From Anaeramoeba ignava (taxonomy: Eukaryota; Metamonada; Anaeramoebidae), in assembly GCA_028826165.1 (NCBI GenBank), contig JAPDFW010000015.1:16399-80398 (forward strand): DNA of 64,000 bases, written 5' to 3'. The notes under the pieces were generated by a model. The model ran no database searches. It worked only from the letters and a program-made list of their open reading frames with translations, and was not told where the DNA came from. This document shows, one piece after another, positions 23,180 through 35,765 of the stretch; the stretch's first letter is position 1; the number at the start of each line of letters is the position of its first letter. The translations under genes were made by a program, and so were the position numbers.

Positions 23180-25054
23180 ATGGAATCAGCAGAAGAAATA
23201 GCAACAAGTATTGGAGCAAGTTTAGGATTAATTGGAGCATTATTAATTATAATAATTTTTCGATATTTTAGGAAATTAAAATTATTTTATAGAAAATTAG
23301 TTTTTATTTTATCAATTTATGATTTACTTCAATCAATAAGTTATTTATTACCAGGAAGATCAAATGAAATTATTTGCAAAATTCAATATTATTTTCTTGC
23401 TATTTTTGCTTCAACTTCTCAATTTTGGTCTGCAACTATTTCTTTAATTTCTTATTTAAAAGTTGTTAAAGAATTTAATGATAAAAAATTAAATAAAATT
23501 CATAAATGGTTTCATTTAATAATGTTAATTCCAATTATTGTGTTAGTTACTGTTGTTGGTTATTCTCATGATTATAATAATTCAAAAACTTATTGGTATT
23601 TTTTTGGATTGATTTTTGGATTGATTTTAATTTGATTTTTAATTTGATTTTAATTTGATTTTTAATTTGATTTTAATTTGATTTTTAATTTGATTTTTAA
23701 ATTAGGTGTACTTCAATTACAAGAGCATTTCTTATTGTATTTATTAACATTTTTTTTTAAAAAATTCCAAAACAAAAGAAATTTGGAAATGATTTAAAAA
23801 TAATTTGATTTTTATTTAGACTCTTTATACTTTTAATTGGATTTACATTATTATTTGTTTGATTTTTTATATTTTAACAATGATTCGATTAAGAAAAGAA
23901 TTCAATTTCCTTTCAAATAACTATTCTCCAACATCAAAAAAAAGTCAAATCAATCAAGTTTGGGTTCAATTAAGAATGAGTTTAATTCCTTTAATTCAAA
24001 TTATAATATTGATTCCAGGAACAATTAGAGTAAAAAAACTAAAATAATTATTGATTATTTATTGAAAGAAAAATTCAACTTTGATTTGATTTAATTTAAT
24101 TTGATTTAATTTAATTTGATTTAATTTAATTTAATTTAATTTGATTTAATTCAACTTTGATTTAATTTGATTTGATTTGATTTGATTTGATTTAATTTGA
24201 TTTGATTTGATTTAATTTGATTTAATTTAATTTAATTTGATTTGATTTGATTTAATTTAATTTGATTTAATTTGATTTAATTTGATTTAATTTGATTTAA
24301 TTTAATTTAATTTAATTTAATTTAATTTAATTTAATTTGATTTAATTTAATTTGATTTAATTTAATTTAATTTAATTTAATTTAATTTAATTTAATTTAA
24401 TTTGATTTGATTTAATTTGATTTTATTTATTTAATTTAATTTGATTTAATTTGATTTGATTTGATTTAATTTGATTTAATTTAATTTAATTTGATTTGAT
24501 TTGATTTAATTTAATTTGATTTGATTTGATTTGATTTAATTTGATTTAATTTGATTTGATTTGATTTAATTTGATTTTATTTATTTAATTTAATTTGATT
24601 TAATTTAATTTGATTTAATTTAATTTAATTTGATTTAATTTAATTTAATTTGATTTGATTTGATTTAATTTAATTTAATTTAATTTGATTTAATTCAACT
24701 TTGATTTATTTGATTTAATTTGATTTGATTTAATTTGATTTAATTTAATTTTATTTAATTTGATTTAATTTAATTTAAAAATAATAGAGAAGTAGAGAAT
24801 GGATGGAAAATTCTCCTCATGATATCCTTTCAATTGACATTATTCATTCTTTATTAATAACTTCTCAAGGATTTTGGGATTTTTGGATTTTTATTATTTT
24901 TGATCCAGAAATGAGAAATAAATTAAGAAATTGTTGTTCATCTTCAAAAAATCCAAAAGAACTTGTTTTTGTTGGATTAAGTATTGAAAAAAATGAAAAT
25001 GAAAATGAAAATGAAAATGAAAAAGATACTCTTCTTCATTTTGGAAAAAAGTAA
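23180..25054 (+). CDS. cAMP-receptor-like GPCR R15
   Basis: Exons 23180-23595, 23706-23736, 23820-24029, 24788-25054; 307 aa. Starts Met-Glu-Ser-Ala-Glu. Exon 4 begins Arg-Ser-Arg-Glu-Trp-Met instead of the usual Arg-Leu-Arg-x-Ile-Ile, a short divergent stretch between TM6 and TM7; the acceptor ATAATAG is intact. The tail carries paired Cys and an Asn-Glu repeat (GAAAAT units). Intron 3 is 758 bp of satellite. Confidence 0.8.
24070..24780 (+). repeat. GATTTAATTT satellite, intron 3 of R15
   Basis: Pentamer mixture of AATTT and GATTT units fills nearly all of intron 3 of R15. No coding relic is visible. Confidence 0.9.
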
Positions 25055-25199
25055 TCAAAAAGTTGTTTGATGTTGTTGTTATTGTTATTTTAAAAAAAAA
25101 TTCAATTTATTTTTGTGAATTATTTTGATCAAATAAAAAACCAACTTAAAAAATAAAAATCAATTATAATATTAAATTTGTTCCACTTTTTTTTTTCTT

Positions 25200-25620
25200 T
25201 GCTTTAATAATAATATTAAATATTTAAATTGAAAATTAATTATATTATATATATTTTATTAATTTTTCTTTATTTAAAACAATATAAAATTATTCCCAAT
25301 ATTTAAATAAAATTAATAAAATATTTTGATTAAATCTATTTCAAAATTAAAATAAATAATATTAAATACTTAAATTGAAAATTAATTATATTTTATATAT
25401 TTTATTAATTTTTCTTAATTTAAAATAATAAAAATTATTCCCAATATTAAATAAAATTAATAAAATATTTTGATTAAATCTATTTCAAAATTAAAATAAA
25501 TAATATTAAATACTTAAATTGAAAACTAATTATATTTTATATATTTTATTAATTTTTCTTAATTTAAAATAATATAAAATTATTCCCAATATTTAAATAA
25601 AATTAATAAAATATTGAAAT
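25200..25620 (+). repeat. Dispersed repeat, about 145-bp unit, three copies
   Basis: Three tandem copies, each with ATTATTCCCAATATTTAAAT and TATATATTTTATTAATTTTT. The conserved CCCAATATT block falls near 25294, 25439 and 25584, giving a 145-bp period. The same family appears in reverse orientation at 54960-55560 (four copies) and 45690-45825 (one copy). The rest of the R15-R16 spacer (25055-26008) is T- and A-rich with no gene visible. Confidence 0.75.
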
Positions 25621-26008
25621 ATTTTCGTAAAGTTAAAAATTGAATTGAAATAACTTTTAATAATAATTTAACTTGAATTTATTTTATTTTAAATTTAAAT
25701 AATATTTTCATTTATTAAATTAATATTTTTAATTAATTATTAACTTAATTTTTATTATAATAAAATATATCGAAATTAAAATTTTAAATTAACAATTTTT
25801 TGGAAACAAAAAAAAAATATTTTCATCACTTTTTGAATTTCATTTTTTTTCATTTCTTTTAATTTTTTGATTTCTATTATAATTTTAAAATTAATTTTTA
25901 ATTTTTAATTTTTAATTTAATTTAATTTTTTTGGAAATCAAAATTAAAAACAAAAATTTCAAATTTATTCAATAAAAAAAAATAATTAAAAAATAATTAA
26001 AAATCAAA

Positions 26009-27641
26009 ATGATTTCAGGAGAAGAAACAGCAACAAGTATTGGAGCAAGTTTAGGAATGACAGGAGCATTATTAATAATATTTATTTTCTTTTATTTTAG
26101 GAAATTAAAATTATTTTATCGAAAATTAGTTTTTATTTTATCAATTTATGATTTATTTCAATCAATAAGTTATTTATTACCAGGAAATTCAAATGGAGTT
26201 ATTTGCAAAATTCAATATTTTTTAATTGCTATTTTTTCAACAACTTCTCAATTTTGGTCTGCAACTATTTCTTTTTTTTCTTATTTAAAAGTTTATAAGC
26301 AACTTGATGATAAAAAATTAAATAAAATTCATAAATGGTTTCATTTAATAATGATTATTCCAATTATTGTTTTAATTATTATTGTTTCTATTACTAGAGA
26401 TTATGATAAATCAAAAACTTATTGGTAATTTTAAATTTAATTTTGAATTTAATTTTGAATTAATTTGATTTAATTTAATTTTGATTTAATTTTATATTTG
26501 ATTTTATTTAATTTTAATTTTGATTTGATTTAATTTTAATTTTGATTTGATTTAATTTAATTTAATTTTGATTTAATTTTGATTTTATTTAATTTAATTT
26601 TATTTAGATTTAATTTAATTTGATTTAATTTAATTTTAATTTTTGATTTAATTTAATTTAATTTAATTTTAATTTAATTTAATTTTAATTTTTGATTTAA
26701 TTTGATTTTGATTTAATTTTAATTTTAATTGATTTGATTTGATTTGATTTGATTTAATTTAATTTTGATTTGATTTGATTTAATTTAATTTAGATTTAAT
26801 TTAATTTTGATTTAATTTGATTTAATTTTGATTTAATTTAATTTGATTTGATTTAATTTGATTTAAATTTGATTTAATTTAATTTAATTTAATAGGTGTA
26901 CTTCCGTAACAAACACTTTTATTATTGTAAAACATTAATAATTTTGATCCACATTCTCAAATCAAAAAACAAAAAAAAACTCAAGATTCAAAAAAATTAT
27001 TTATTTTATTTATGTAGACTGTTTATTCTTTTTTATGGGTTTTTATTATTATTTGTTTGATATTTTATATTTTAACAATAATTCAAATAAGAAAAGTTGT
27101 TAAAATATATTCAACAAATTCTATTTCAACAACAAAAATAAATCAAATGAATCAAATTTGGATTCAATTAAGAATGAGTTTTATTCCATTAATTCAAATT
27201 ATAATATTGATTCCAGGAACAATTAGAGTAAAAAAAAGAATTTTGATTTAAAAATTTATTCAAGAATTTTGATTTAAAAATTGATTTGAAAATTTATTTG
27301 AAAAAAAAAAGAGAATTAGAAATATCGCTAAACCATCTGCTAGTGATATTGAATCTCTTGATATTATTCAATCATTACTTTTAACTTCTCAAGGTTTTTG
27401 GGATTTTTGGATTTTTGTTGTTTTTGATCCAGAAATAAGAAAGAAAATAAAAAATTGTTTTTGTTCAAAATCAAGAAATTTAGAAGAAGAAAATTTTGGA
27501 GATGAAATGGATTATCCTTCAAAAAAAGAAAAACGTCTTTTGGTTATTGAAGAAGTGTTTCAAGATGAAAATGAAATGAAAAATACTCCTCTTATTACAA
27601 ATGAATTTGATAGTGGAATTGAAAGTGAAAATATGCTTTAA
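26009..27641 (+). CDS. cAMP-receptor-like GPCR R16
   Basis: Exons 26009-26424, 26896-26926, 27018-27227, 27312-27641; 328 aa. The microexon reads Trp-Cys-Thr-Ser-Val-Thr-Asn. Intracellular loop 2 differs from its neighbours (Val-Tyr-Lys-Gln-Leu), and exon 4 begins Arg-Ile-Arg-Asn-Ile-Ala-Lys-Pro. The long acidic tail has one Cys-x-Cys and ends Gly-Ile-Glu-Ser-Glu-Asn-Met-Leu. Intron 1 is a satellite of GATTTAATTT units. Confidence 0.85.
26440..26890 (+). repeat. TTTAATTTTGATTTAA satellite, intron 1 of R16
   Basis: Irregular mixture of AATTT, GATTT and AATTTT units filling intron 1 of R16, T-rich on the top strand. Confidence 0.85.
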
Positions 27642-27825
27642 TTCCAAAAGAAAAACAAATCTCTTTTCTTTTTTCTTTTTATTCCTTCATTGAAAATGAA
27701 ATGTTTTTAAAATAAAACTTAATCCAAAAAAATTTTTATTTTTGAGGAATAAATTTTATTTGCAATTTTTTGTTTTCATTTTTTTTATTTCAATTTAAAA
27801 ATAAAATCTAAAGATAAAATTTAAC

Positions 27826-29092
27826 ATGAAAGGGGAAGAATTTTCAACAATATTTGGATCAAGTTTAGGATTAACTGGAGCTTTATTAATTATAATAATA
27901 TTTCTATATTTTAAATCAACGAAATTATTTTATCGAAAATTAGTTTTTATTTTATCAATTTATGATTTATTTCAATCATTAAGTTATTTATTACCAGGAA
28001 ATTCAAATGGAGTTATTTGCAAAATTCAATATTATTTAACTGCTATTTTTGCTTCAACATCTCAATTTTGGTCTGCAATTATTTCTTTAATTTCTTATTT
28101 AAAAGTTGTTAAACAAATTGATGATAAAAAATTAAATAAAATCCATAAATGGTTTCATTTAATAATGTTAATTCCAATTATTGTTTTAATTATTATTTCT
28201 GCTTATGCTCATGATTATGACGATTCAAAAACTTATTGGTATTTTTATTATTATTTTTATTGAATTTTTGGATTTTAATTTTTGATTTTTATTTAGGTGT
28301 GTTTTAACAACTGAATCTTTTCTTCTTGTAAAAGAAAACAAACAAAAAATATTTTTCCAATTATTTTTAAATTGTTTTATTTATTATTTTCCTTTTTTTT
28401 TAGACTCTTTATGTTTTTATTTGGATTTATGTTATAAATTGTTTAGTTTTTTATATTTTAACAATTATTCAATTAAGAAAAGTACTTAAGTTAATTAAAA
28501 ACGAGAAATCTTTTTCATTATTAGCAGCTCAAAAAAATCAACTTTGGATTCAAATAAGAATGAGTTTAATTCCATTAATTCAAATTATAATTATGATTCC
28601 AGCAACAATTAGAGTATAAATATAAATATAAATAATATTCAAAATATAAATATAAAATATTCAATATATAAATATTCAAAAAATAAATATTCAAAATAAA
28701 TATTCAAAATTCAAAATAAATATATAAATATTCAAAATAAATATATAAATATTCAAAATAAATAATAGAGATTAAGAGATATAATAGATCCATCTGCTCC
28801 TGATATTATTGTAATTGATATCCTTCAATCATTACTTGTTACTTCTCAAGGTTTTTGGGATTTTTGGATTTTTGTAGTTTTTGATCCAGAAATGAGAGAT
28901 AAAATAAAAGGTTGTTGTTGTTCAAATTTAAAACAAAAATATTTACAAGAAAATGAACTTTCAGATATTTCAACTTATCAAAAACTTCCAAATCAAGAAA
29001 ATGGTATATTTTCGATTAAAAATCCAAATTTTAAATCAAGTGAATTTAAACCTCTTATTCAAAATTCAAACAAAGAAGAATCTTTGAATTGA
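27826..29092 (+). CDS. cAMP-receptor-like GPCR R17
   Basis: Exons 27826-28238, 28297-28327, 28404-28613, 28769-29092; 325 aa. The microexon ends Leu-Leu. Intracellular loop 3 has Ala-Ala-Gln-Lys-Asn-Gln-Leu-Trp where upstream copies have Ser-Gln-Met-Asn-Gln-Val-Trp, a subgroup mark shared with R19. Three consecutive Cys follow TM7. The tail ends in a Lys-Pro-Leu-Ile-Gln-Asn motif also present in R18 and R19. Confidence 0.85.
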
Positions 29093-29739
29093 AAATTTTA
29101 ATTTCAAAATGAAATGAACAAAAAACAATTTTTAGATTAAAAAGAAAAAGTGGAAAATAAAAAAATTTTTTTACTTCTTTCTTTTTTAATAAAAATCTAA
29201 TCTATTTGTTAAAATCAAAAAAAAAAAAAAAAAAGATTTTCGAAAATCATTTTTCATTTTATTTCAATTTAAAAAATAAATTAAAAAATAAATTAAAAAA
29301 AAATGAAAGGAGAAGAAATTGCAACAATAATAGGAGCAAGTTTAGGATTAATTGGAGCTTTATTAATTATAATAATTTTTCTTTATTTTAAATCAACAAA
29401 GATATTTTATAGAAAATTAGTTTTTATTTTATCAATTTATGATTTATTTCAATCATTAAGCTTTTTATTACCAGGAAATTCAGATCAAAATCTTTGCAAA
29501 ATTCAATATTATTTTCTTGCTATTTTTACAACAACTTCTCAATTTTGGTCTGCAAGTATTTCTGTTATTTCTTATTTAAAAGTTGTTAAACAAATTGATG
29601 ATAAAAAGTTAAATAAAATCCAAAAATGGTCTCATTTAATAATGTTAATTCCAATTATTGTTTTAATTATTATTGCTGCTTATGCTCATGATTATGACGA
29701 TTCAAAAACTTATTGGTATTTTTATTGTTTTAAATTTAA

Positions 29740-30002
29740 TTTTGATTTTAATTTTTATTTTAAATTTGATTTTGGTTTTGATTTTAATTTTAATTTTGAT
29801 TTTAATTTTAATTTTGATTTTGATTTTGATTTTAATTTTGATTTTGATTTTAATATTGATTTTAATTTTAATTTTGATTTTGATTTTGATTTTAATTTTA
29901 ATTTTGATTTTGATTTTGATTTTAATTTTAATTTTTATTTTTGATTTTAATTTTAATTTTAATTTTGATTTTAATTTTGATTTTAATTTTAATTTTGATT
30001 TA
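29740..30002 (+). repeat. GATTTT/AATTTT satellite, intron 1 of R18
   Basis: Hexamer units GATTTT and AATTTT fill intron 1. This is the reverse complement of the TCAAAA satellite seen in the same intron of R4-R5. The Asp-Phe and Ile-Leu readings continuing from exon 1 are repeat artefacts. Confidence 0.9.
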
Positions 30003-30244
30003 GGTGTGCTTCAACAACTCAAATTTATTTAATTGTAAAAGAAATCAAACAAAAATATTTTATTTTTAAATCAAATTATTTTTTATTATTTTAATTTTAA
30101 TTTATTTGAAGCTTGTTTTGTTTTTATATTTTAATTTTCAATTAAGAAAATATTTTAAATCAATTTCAAATAATAGTTCTTTTGATTAACTTTCTCAAAT
30201 AAGAATGAGTTTAATTCCTTTATTTCTAATTTTTAATTTTTAGA

Positions 30245-31770
30245 GTATAAATATTTAATATTTAATTAAATATAAAATATTTATAAAATATTCAAATATA
30301 AAATATTCAATATATAAAATTTTAAATATTCAATATAAAATATTCAATATATAAATATTCAATATATAATATTCAATATAAAATATTAAATATTCAATAT
30401 TCAATATTCAATATAAAATAAAAATATATAAATATATAAATATAAAATATTCAATATAAAATATTAAATATTCAAATCAATATTCAATATAAAATATTTT
30501 CAATATAAATTATAAATATTCAATATTTATAAATTATTATTTTTTAAAATATTCAATATATATTCAATATAAAAATATTCAATATAAATAGTCAATCGTA
30601 TTCAATATAAATATTCAATATAAAATATTGTTTGGATTTATTTGATATATTCTTGTTTTTATTTTTATTTTTAACAATTTATTCAATTAAGAAAATATTT
30701 AAAATATTTCAAATAAAATATTCTCATCAAAACAAAAGACAAAATTTCAATTAACAATAATCAATATAAAAATATTCAATATTCAATATTCAAAAATATA
30801 AATACAAAATAAATATTGTAGTATAAAAAAAATTAAAATATTCAATATAAATATTCAATATTAAAATATTCAATATATAAATATTCGGTATAAAATATTC
30901 AATATAAAATATAAAAAATATTCTCAATATAAAATATTAAATATTCAATATAAAAATATTCAATATAAAAATATTCAATATTTATAAAATATTCAATATT
31001 AAATATTCAAAAAAATATAAATAGTTTAAATATTCAAAATATAAATATTTCAAAATAAATATTCAGTATAAAATATAAATATTCAATATTCAATATTCAA
31101 TATAAAATATTAAATAATATAAAATATTCAATATATAATAATATTCAATATAAAATATTCAAAATATAAAAAAATATTTAAAATATTATAAATATTCAAT
31201 ATTAAAATATTTCAATATTCAATATAAAATATTCAATAATATAAATATATTCAATGATTCAATATTCAATATTAAATATTAAAATATTCAATATTCAATA
31301 TATAAAATATTAAAATAAATATTAATATATAAATATTCAATATAAAATATATTAAATATTCAATATTCAATAAAATATTCAATATAAAATATTCAATAAA
31401 ATATTCAATATAAAAATATTCAATATAAAATATTCAATATAAAATATAAATAATCAATATTAAATATTCAATATATAAATATATAAAATATAAAATATTC
31501 AAAAATATATAAATATAAAATATTCAATATAAATATTCAATATAAAATATAAATATTCAATATAAAATATTCAATATAAAATATAAATATTCAATATAAA
31601 ATATTCAATATAAAATATTCAATATAAAATATAAATAGTCAATATTAAATATAAATATTCAATATAAAATATTCAATATTCAATATTCAATATTCAATAT
31701 TCAATATAAAATATAAAATATTCAATATAAAATATAAATATTCAAAATAAATATTCAATATAAAATAATA
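30245..31770 (+). repeat. ATTCAATATAAAAT satellite in R18
   Basis: Degenerate 14-bp units of ATTCAATATAAAAT, interrupted at 30629-30755 by a second decayed exon 3 (Trp-Ile-Tyr, Ile-Tyr-Ser-Ile-Lys-Lys stretches with frame breaks). The satellite has invaded or expanded around the dying exon. Confidence 0.85.
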
Positions 31771-32331
31771 GAGATTAAGAAATATAATCAGCCCATCTGC
31801 TTCTGATATTATTGCAATTGATATCCTTCATTCATTACTTGCTTCTTCTCAAGGTTTTTGGGATTTTTGGATTTTTGTAGTTTTTGATCCAGAAATGAGA
31901 AATAAAATAAAAGGTTGTTGTTGTTGTTGTTCAAATTTATTCCATTTACAAGAAAATGAACTTTCAGATATTTCAGCTTTTGAAAAACTTCCAAATCAAG
32001 AAAATGATCTATTTTTGAGTGAAAATCCAAAATCCAAATCAAGTGGATTTAGACCTCTTCTTCAAAATTCAAACAAAGAAGAATCTTTGAATTGAAAATT
32101 TTAATTTCAAGAATATTTGTAATTTTAAAAACAAACAAAAAACTAATTTTTGGATTAAAAAGGAAAAGTGGAATAAAAAATTTTTTTTAAATTTAAATTT
32201 GTTTTAATTTTGACTCTTTCAAAAAAAAATTTAAATAAAAAAAAAAGATTTTCAAAAATTTATTTTTCATTTTTTTTTCAATTTGTTTTTCAATTTTTTT
32301 TTCAATTTGTTTTTCAATTTAAAAAATAAAA

Positions 32332-34051
32332 ATGAAAGGAGAAGAAACAGCAACAATAATAGGAGCAAGTTTAGGATTAATTGGAGCTTTATTAATTATA
32401 ATAATATTTCTTTATTTTAAAGAAAACAAAATATTTTATAGAAAATTAGTTTTTATTTTATCAATTTATGATTTATTTCAATCAATAACTTATTTATTAC
32501 CAGGAAATTCAGATCAAAATCTTTGTGAAATTCAATATTATTTACTTGCTATTTCTGCAACAACTTCTCAATTTTGGTCTGCAAGTATTTCTGTTATTTC
32601 TTATTTAAAAGTTGTTAAAGAAATTGATGATAAAAAATTAAATAAAATCCATAAATGGTTTCATTTAATAATGTTAATTCCAATTATTATTTTAATTATT
32701 ATTGCTGCTTATTCACATGATTATAACGATTCAAAAACTTATTGGTATTTTTATTGTTTTAAATTTAATTTTAATTTTGATTTTAATTTTAATTTTAATT
32801 TTAATTTTAATTTTTATTTTAATTTTAATTTTAATTTTAATTTTGATTTTAATTTTAATTTTGATTTTAATTTTGATTTTAATTTTAATTTTAATTTTAA
32901 TTTTAATTTTAATTTTAATTTTAAATTTGATTTTAATTTTGATTTTAATTTTAATTTTAATTTTAATTTTAATTTTAATTTTAATTTTAAATTTGATTTT
33001 TAATTTTAATTTTAATTTTAATTTTGATTTTAATTTAATTTTAATTTTAATTTTAATTTTAATTTTGATTTTAATTTTAATTTTGATTTTAATTTTAAAT
33101 TTGATTTTAATTTTGATTTTGATTTTAATTTTAATTTTGATTTTAATTTGATTTTGGATTTTAATTTTAATTTTAATTTTGATTTTGATTTTAATTTTAA
33201 TTTTAATTTTAATTTTAATTTTAATTTTAATTTTAATTTTAATTTTAATTTTAATTTTAATTTTAATATTAATTTTAATTTTAATTTTAATTTTGAATTT
33301 GATTTTGGTTTTAATTTAGGTGTGCTTCAACAACTCAAATTTATCTTATTGTAAAAGAAAACAAACAAAAAATATTTTCCCAATTATTTTTAAATCAAAT
33401 TATTTTATTATTTTCCTTTGATGCTGATATTTAGTTTATTTATGGCTTTAATTGGATTTATGTTATAAATTGTTTAGTTTTTTATATTTTAACAATTATT
33501 CAATTAAAAAAAGTATTTAAATCAATTTCAAGCGATCATTCTTTTTCTTCATTAACAGCTCAAAAAAATCAACTTTGGATTCAAATAAGAATGAGTTTAA
33601 TTCCATTAATTCAAATTATAATTATGATTCCAGCAACAATTAGAGTATAAATATTCAAAATATAAAATATTCAATATATAAATAATAAATATTCAATATT
33701 CAAAATAATATTCAAAATATAAATATTAGAGATTAAGAAATATAATAGATCCATCTGCTTCTGATATTATTGTAATTGATATCCTTCATTCATTACTTGT
33801 TACTTCTCAAGGTTTTTGGGATTTTTGGATATTTTATTATTTTTGATCCAGAAATGAGAGATAAAATAAAAGGTTGTTGTTGTTCAAATTTAAAACAAAA
33901 ATATTTCCAAGAAAATGAAGTTTCAGATATTTCAACTTATCAAAAATTCCCAAATCAAGAAAAAGATCTTTTTTTAATCAAAAGCTCAAATTTTAAATCA
34001 AGTGAATTTAAACCTCTTCTTCAAAATTCAAACAAAGAAGATCTAAATTGA
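32332..34051 (+). pseudogene. cAMP-receptor-like GPCR R19, frameshifted in TM7
   Basis: Exon positions 32332-32744, 33320-33350, 33435-33644, 33730-34051. Exon 4 is 322 bp, one base over a whole number of codons: an extra T near 33831-33835 (GGATATTTTATT versus GGATATTTATT elsewhere) disrupts TM7 and gives TGA a few codons on. The first three exons are open and the tail beyond matches R17 closely, so the lesion is recent or an error in a T-run. Confidence 0.7.
32755..33315 (+). repeat. AATTTT/GATTTT satellite, intron 1 of R19
   Basis: About 560 bp of AATTTT units with scattered GATTTT, filling intron 1. It is in frame with exon 1 for part of its length, giving a spurious Asn-Phe extension. 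Confidence 0.9.
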
Positions 34052-34134
34052 AAATTTGCTTTTTTTTTTATTCATTCATTTTTTTATACATTTATTTTTT
34101 TTATACAATTATTTCTATTTTTTAAATTTAGTTT

Positions 34135-34185
34135 AAAAAAAAAGTGGAAGAAATATTTTTTTTTTGTTCTATCCACTTTTTTTTT
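34135..34185 (+). other. Inverted repeat AAAAGTGGA...TCCACTTTT between R19 and R20
   Basis: A run of A plus GTGGA is followed about 23 bp later by TCCAC plus a run of T, allowing a hairpin in the spacer. The half-element AAAGTGGAA also occurs after R17 (about 29146) and R18 (about 32164). It could be a 3' end signal for these transcripts; this is inference. Confidence 0.35.
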
Positions 34186-34324
34186 GTTATTAATTCCAAA
34201 TTTTCCCAAAAGAATAAAAAAATCTTTTTAAAATAATTTTTTTTCATTTTTTTATTTTAAATTCACTATTTGAATTTTTTTACCAATTCAAATAAAAAAA
34301 TTGAAAAATAAAAATAGATTTCCA

Positions 34325-35521
34325 ATGAAAGGAGAAGATATATCAGCAATAGTTGGATCAAGTTTAGGGGTGATTGGGGCATTAATCATAATAATAATAT
34401 TTCTATATTTCAAAGAATACAGTTTATTTTATAGAAAATTAGTTTTTATTTTATCAATTTATGATTTTTTTCAATCCTTCAGTTATTTATTACCAGGTCA
34501 TTCAAATCAAGTTCTTTGCAAAATTCAATACTATTTACTTGCTGTTTCTGCAACAACTACTTCTTTTTGGTCTGCTGCAATTTCTTTTATTTCTTATTTA
34601 AAAGTTGTTAAAGGTTTTAATGATAAAAAATTGAATAAAATTCATAAATGGTTTCATTTAATAATGTTAATTCCAATTATTGTTTTTGTTTCTATTGTTT
34701 CTGTTACAAGAGATTATGAAAGTTCAAAAACTCATTGGTATTTTAAAATTCATTTATAAAATTCATTTATAAAATTGATTTAATTTTCTTGCAAAAAAAA
34801 TAGGTGTTTTTCAACTGCTGAACCTTTTATAATTGTAAAAATTCAAATGAAAAAAAGAAAATTTTCTTTTGGAATGAATTTTAATTCTTTTATCTTTACA
34901 AATCTTTTTTTTTAGACTGTTTATGCTTTTATTTGGACTTTCATTTTTATTTGCTTAATATTTTATATTTTAACAATGAAATTCTTGAGAAAAATATTTA
35001 AAGTAGTTTCATCAGAATATTCACATCAATCACAAACAAATCAAATGAATCAAGTTTGGGTTCAAATAAGAATGAGTTTGATTCCATTAGTTTATATTAT
35101 TGTTGAAATTCCAGCAACAATTAGAGTAATATTTATTTTGATTTAAAATTACTTATATTTATATTTATACTAATTTTGATTTTTGATTTTAAAGAGATTA
35201 AGAGAAGTGATTAAACCTTCATCTTCTGAAAATTTTACACTTGATGTTTTTCATTCATTACTTGCAACTTCTCAAGGATTTTGGGATTTTTGGATTTTTA
35301 TAGTTTTTGATCCAGAAATGAGAGAAAAATTGAAACATTCTTGTTGTTCAACTTCTCAAAAATATTTTCAAGCAAATCCTGATTTTGATCTTCAAACTTA
35401 TGATACTTCAATTAAGAAAAATCTACTTTCAATAAATGATTCCTTTGAAATTGAATCAAAAAATTCTAAACCTTTATTTGATTTTGGAAATCAAAATCAA
35501 AATCAAAATCATAAAAATTGA
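34325..35521 (+). CDS. cAMP-receptor-like GPCR R20
   Basis: Exons 34325-34737, 34804-34834, 34916-35125, 35195-35521; 326 aa. I used the ATG at 34325 (Met-Lys-Gly-Glu-Asp) because it aligns with R17-R19; an in-frame ATG at 34301 would add eight residues. The residue before the junction Trp is His (Thr-His-Trp) instead of Tyr. TM5 ends in Met-Lys-Phe-Leu-Arg, and TM6 has Tyr-Ile-Ile-Val-Glu. The tail has paired Cys and ends in Gln-Asn repeats. Confidence 0.85.
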
Positions 35522-35765
35522 TTTAATTGAAATTAATTTGTGAATCTTTTAATTAATTAGTTAATTTATTATCAAATGTTTTCAAAAAGAATTAAAAATA
35601 ATTAAAAATAATTAAATAAAGATAAGAAAGAAACAAAAAAAGATTTAAAAATTTATAAAAAAAATGAAAAATCAAAAATCATTTTTCTTGTTTTTTTTTT
35701 ATAATAATTTATTTATTCAAATTTAATTGAAAAAAATTCCAAATAAAAAATAAAATTTATTCAAA

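Larger units (their letters stand above)
29303..32095 (+). pseudogene. cAMP-receptor-like GPCR R18, exon 3 decayed
   Basis: Exon 1 (29303-29715), the microexon (30004-30034) and exon 4 (31772-32095) are open and well conserved, but exon 3 is eroded. At 30101-30244 only fragments for TM5, the Lys-Ser-Ile-Ser-Asn loop and the Arg-Met-Ser-Leu-Ile-Pro block remain, with deletions and stops. A second exon-3-like fragment lies at 30629-30755. Between them and exon 4 is a 1-kb satellite. Without TM5-6 no normal receptor can be made. Five consecutive Cys after TM7 come from a TGT triplet expansion. Confidence 0.8.

Noticed and set aside
29206-29391. Lys-rich ORF overlapping the start of R18
   Set aside because: It overlaps exon 1 of R18 in another frame and is made of A-runs.
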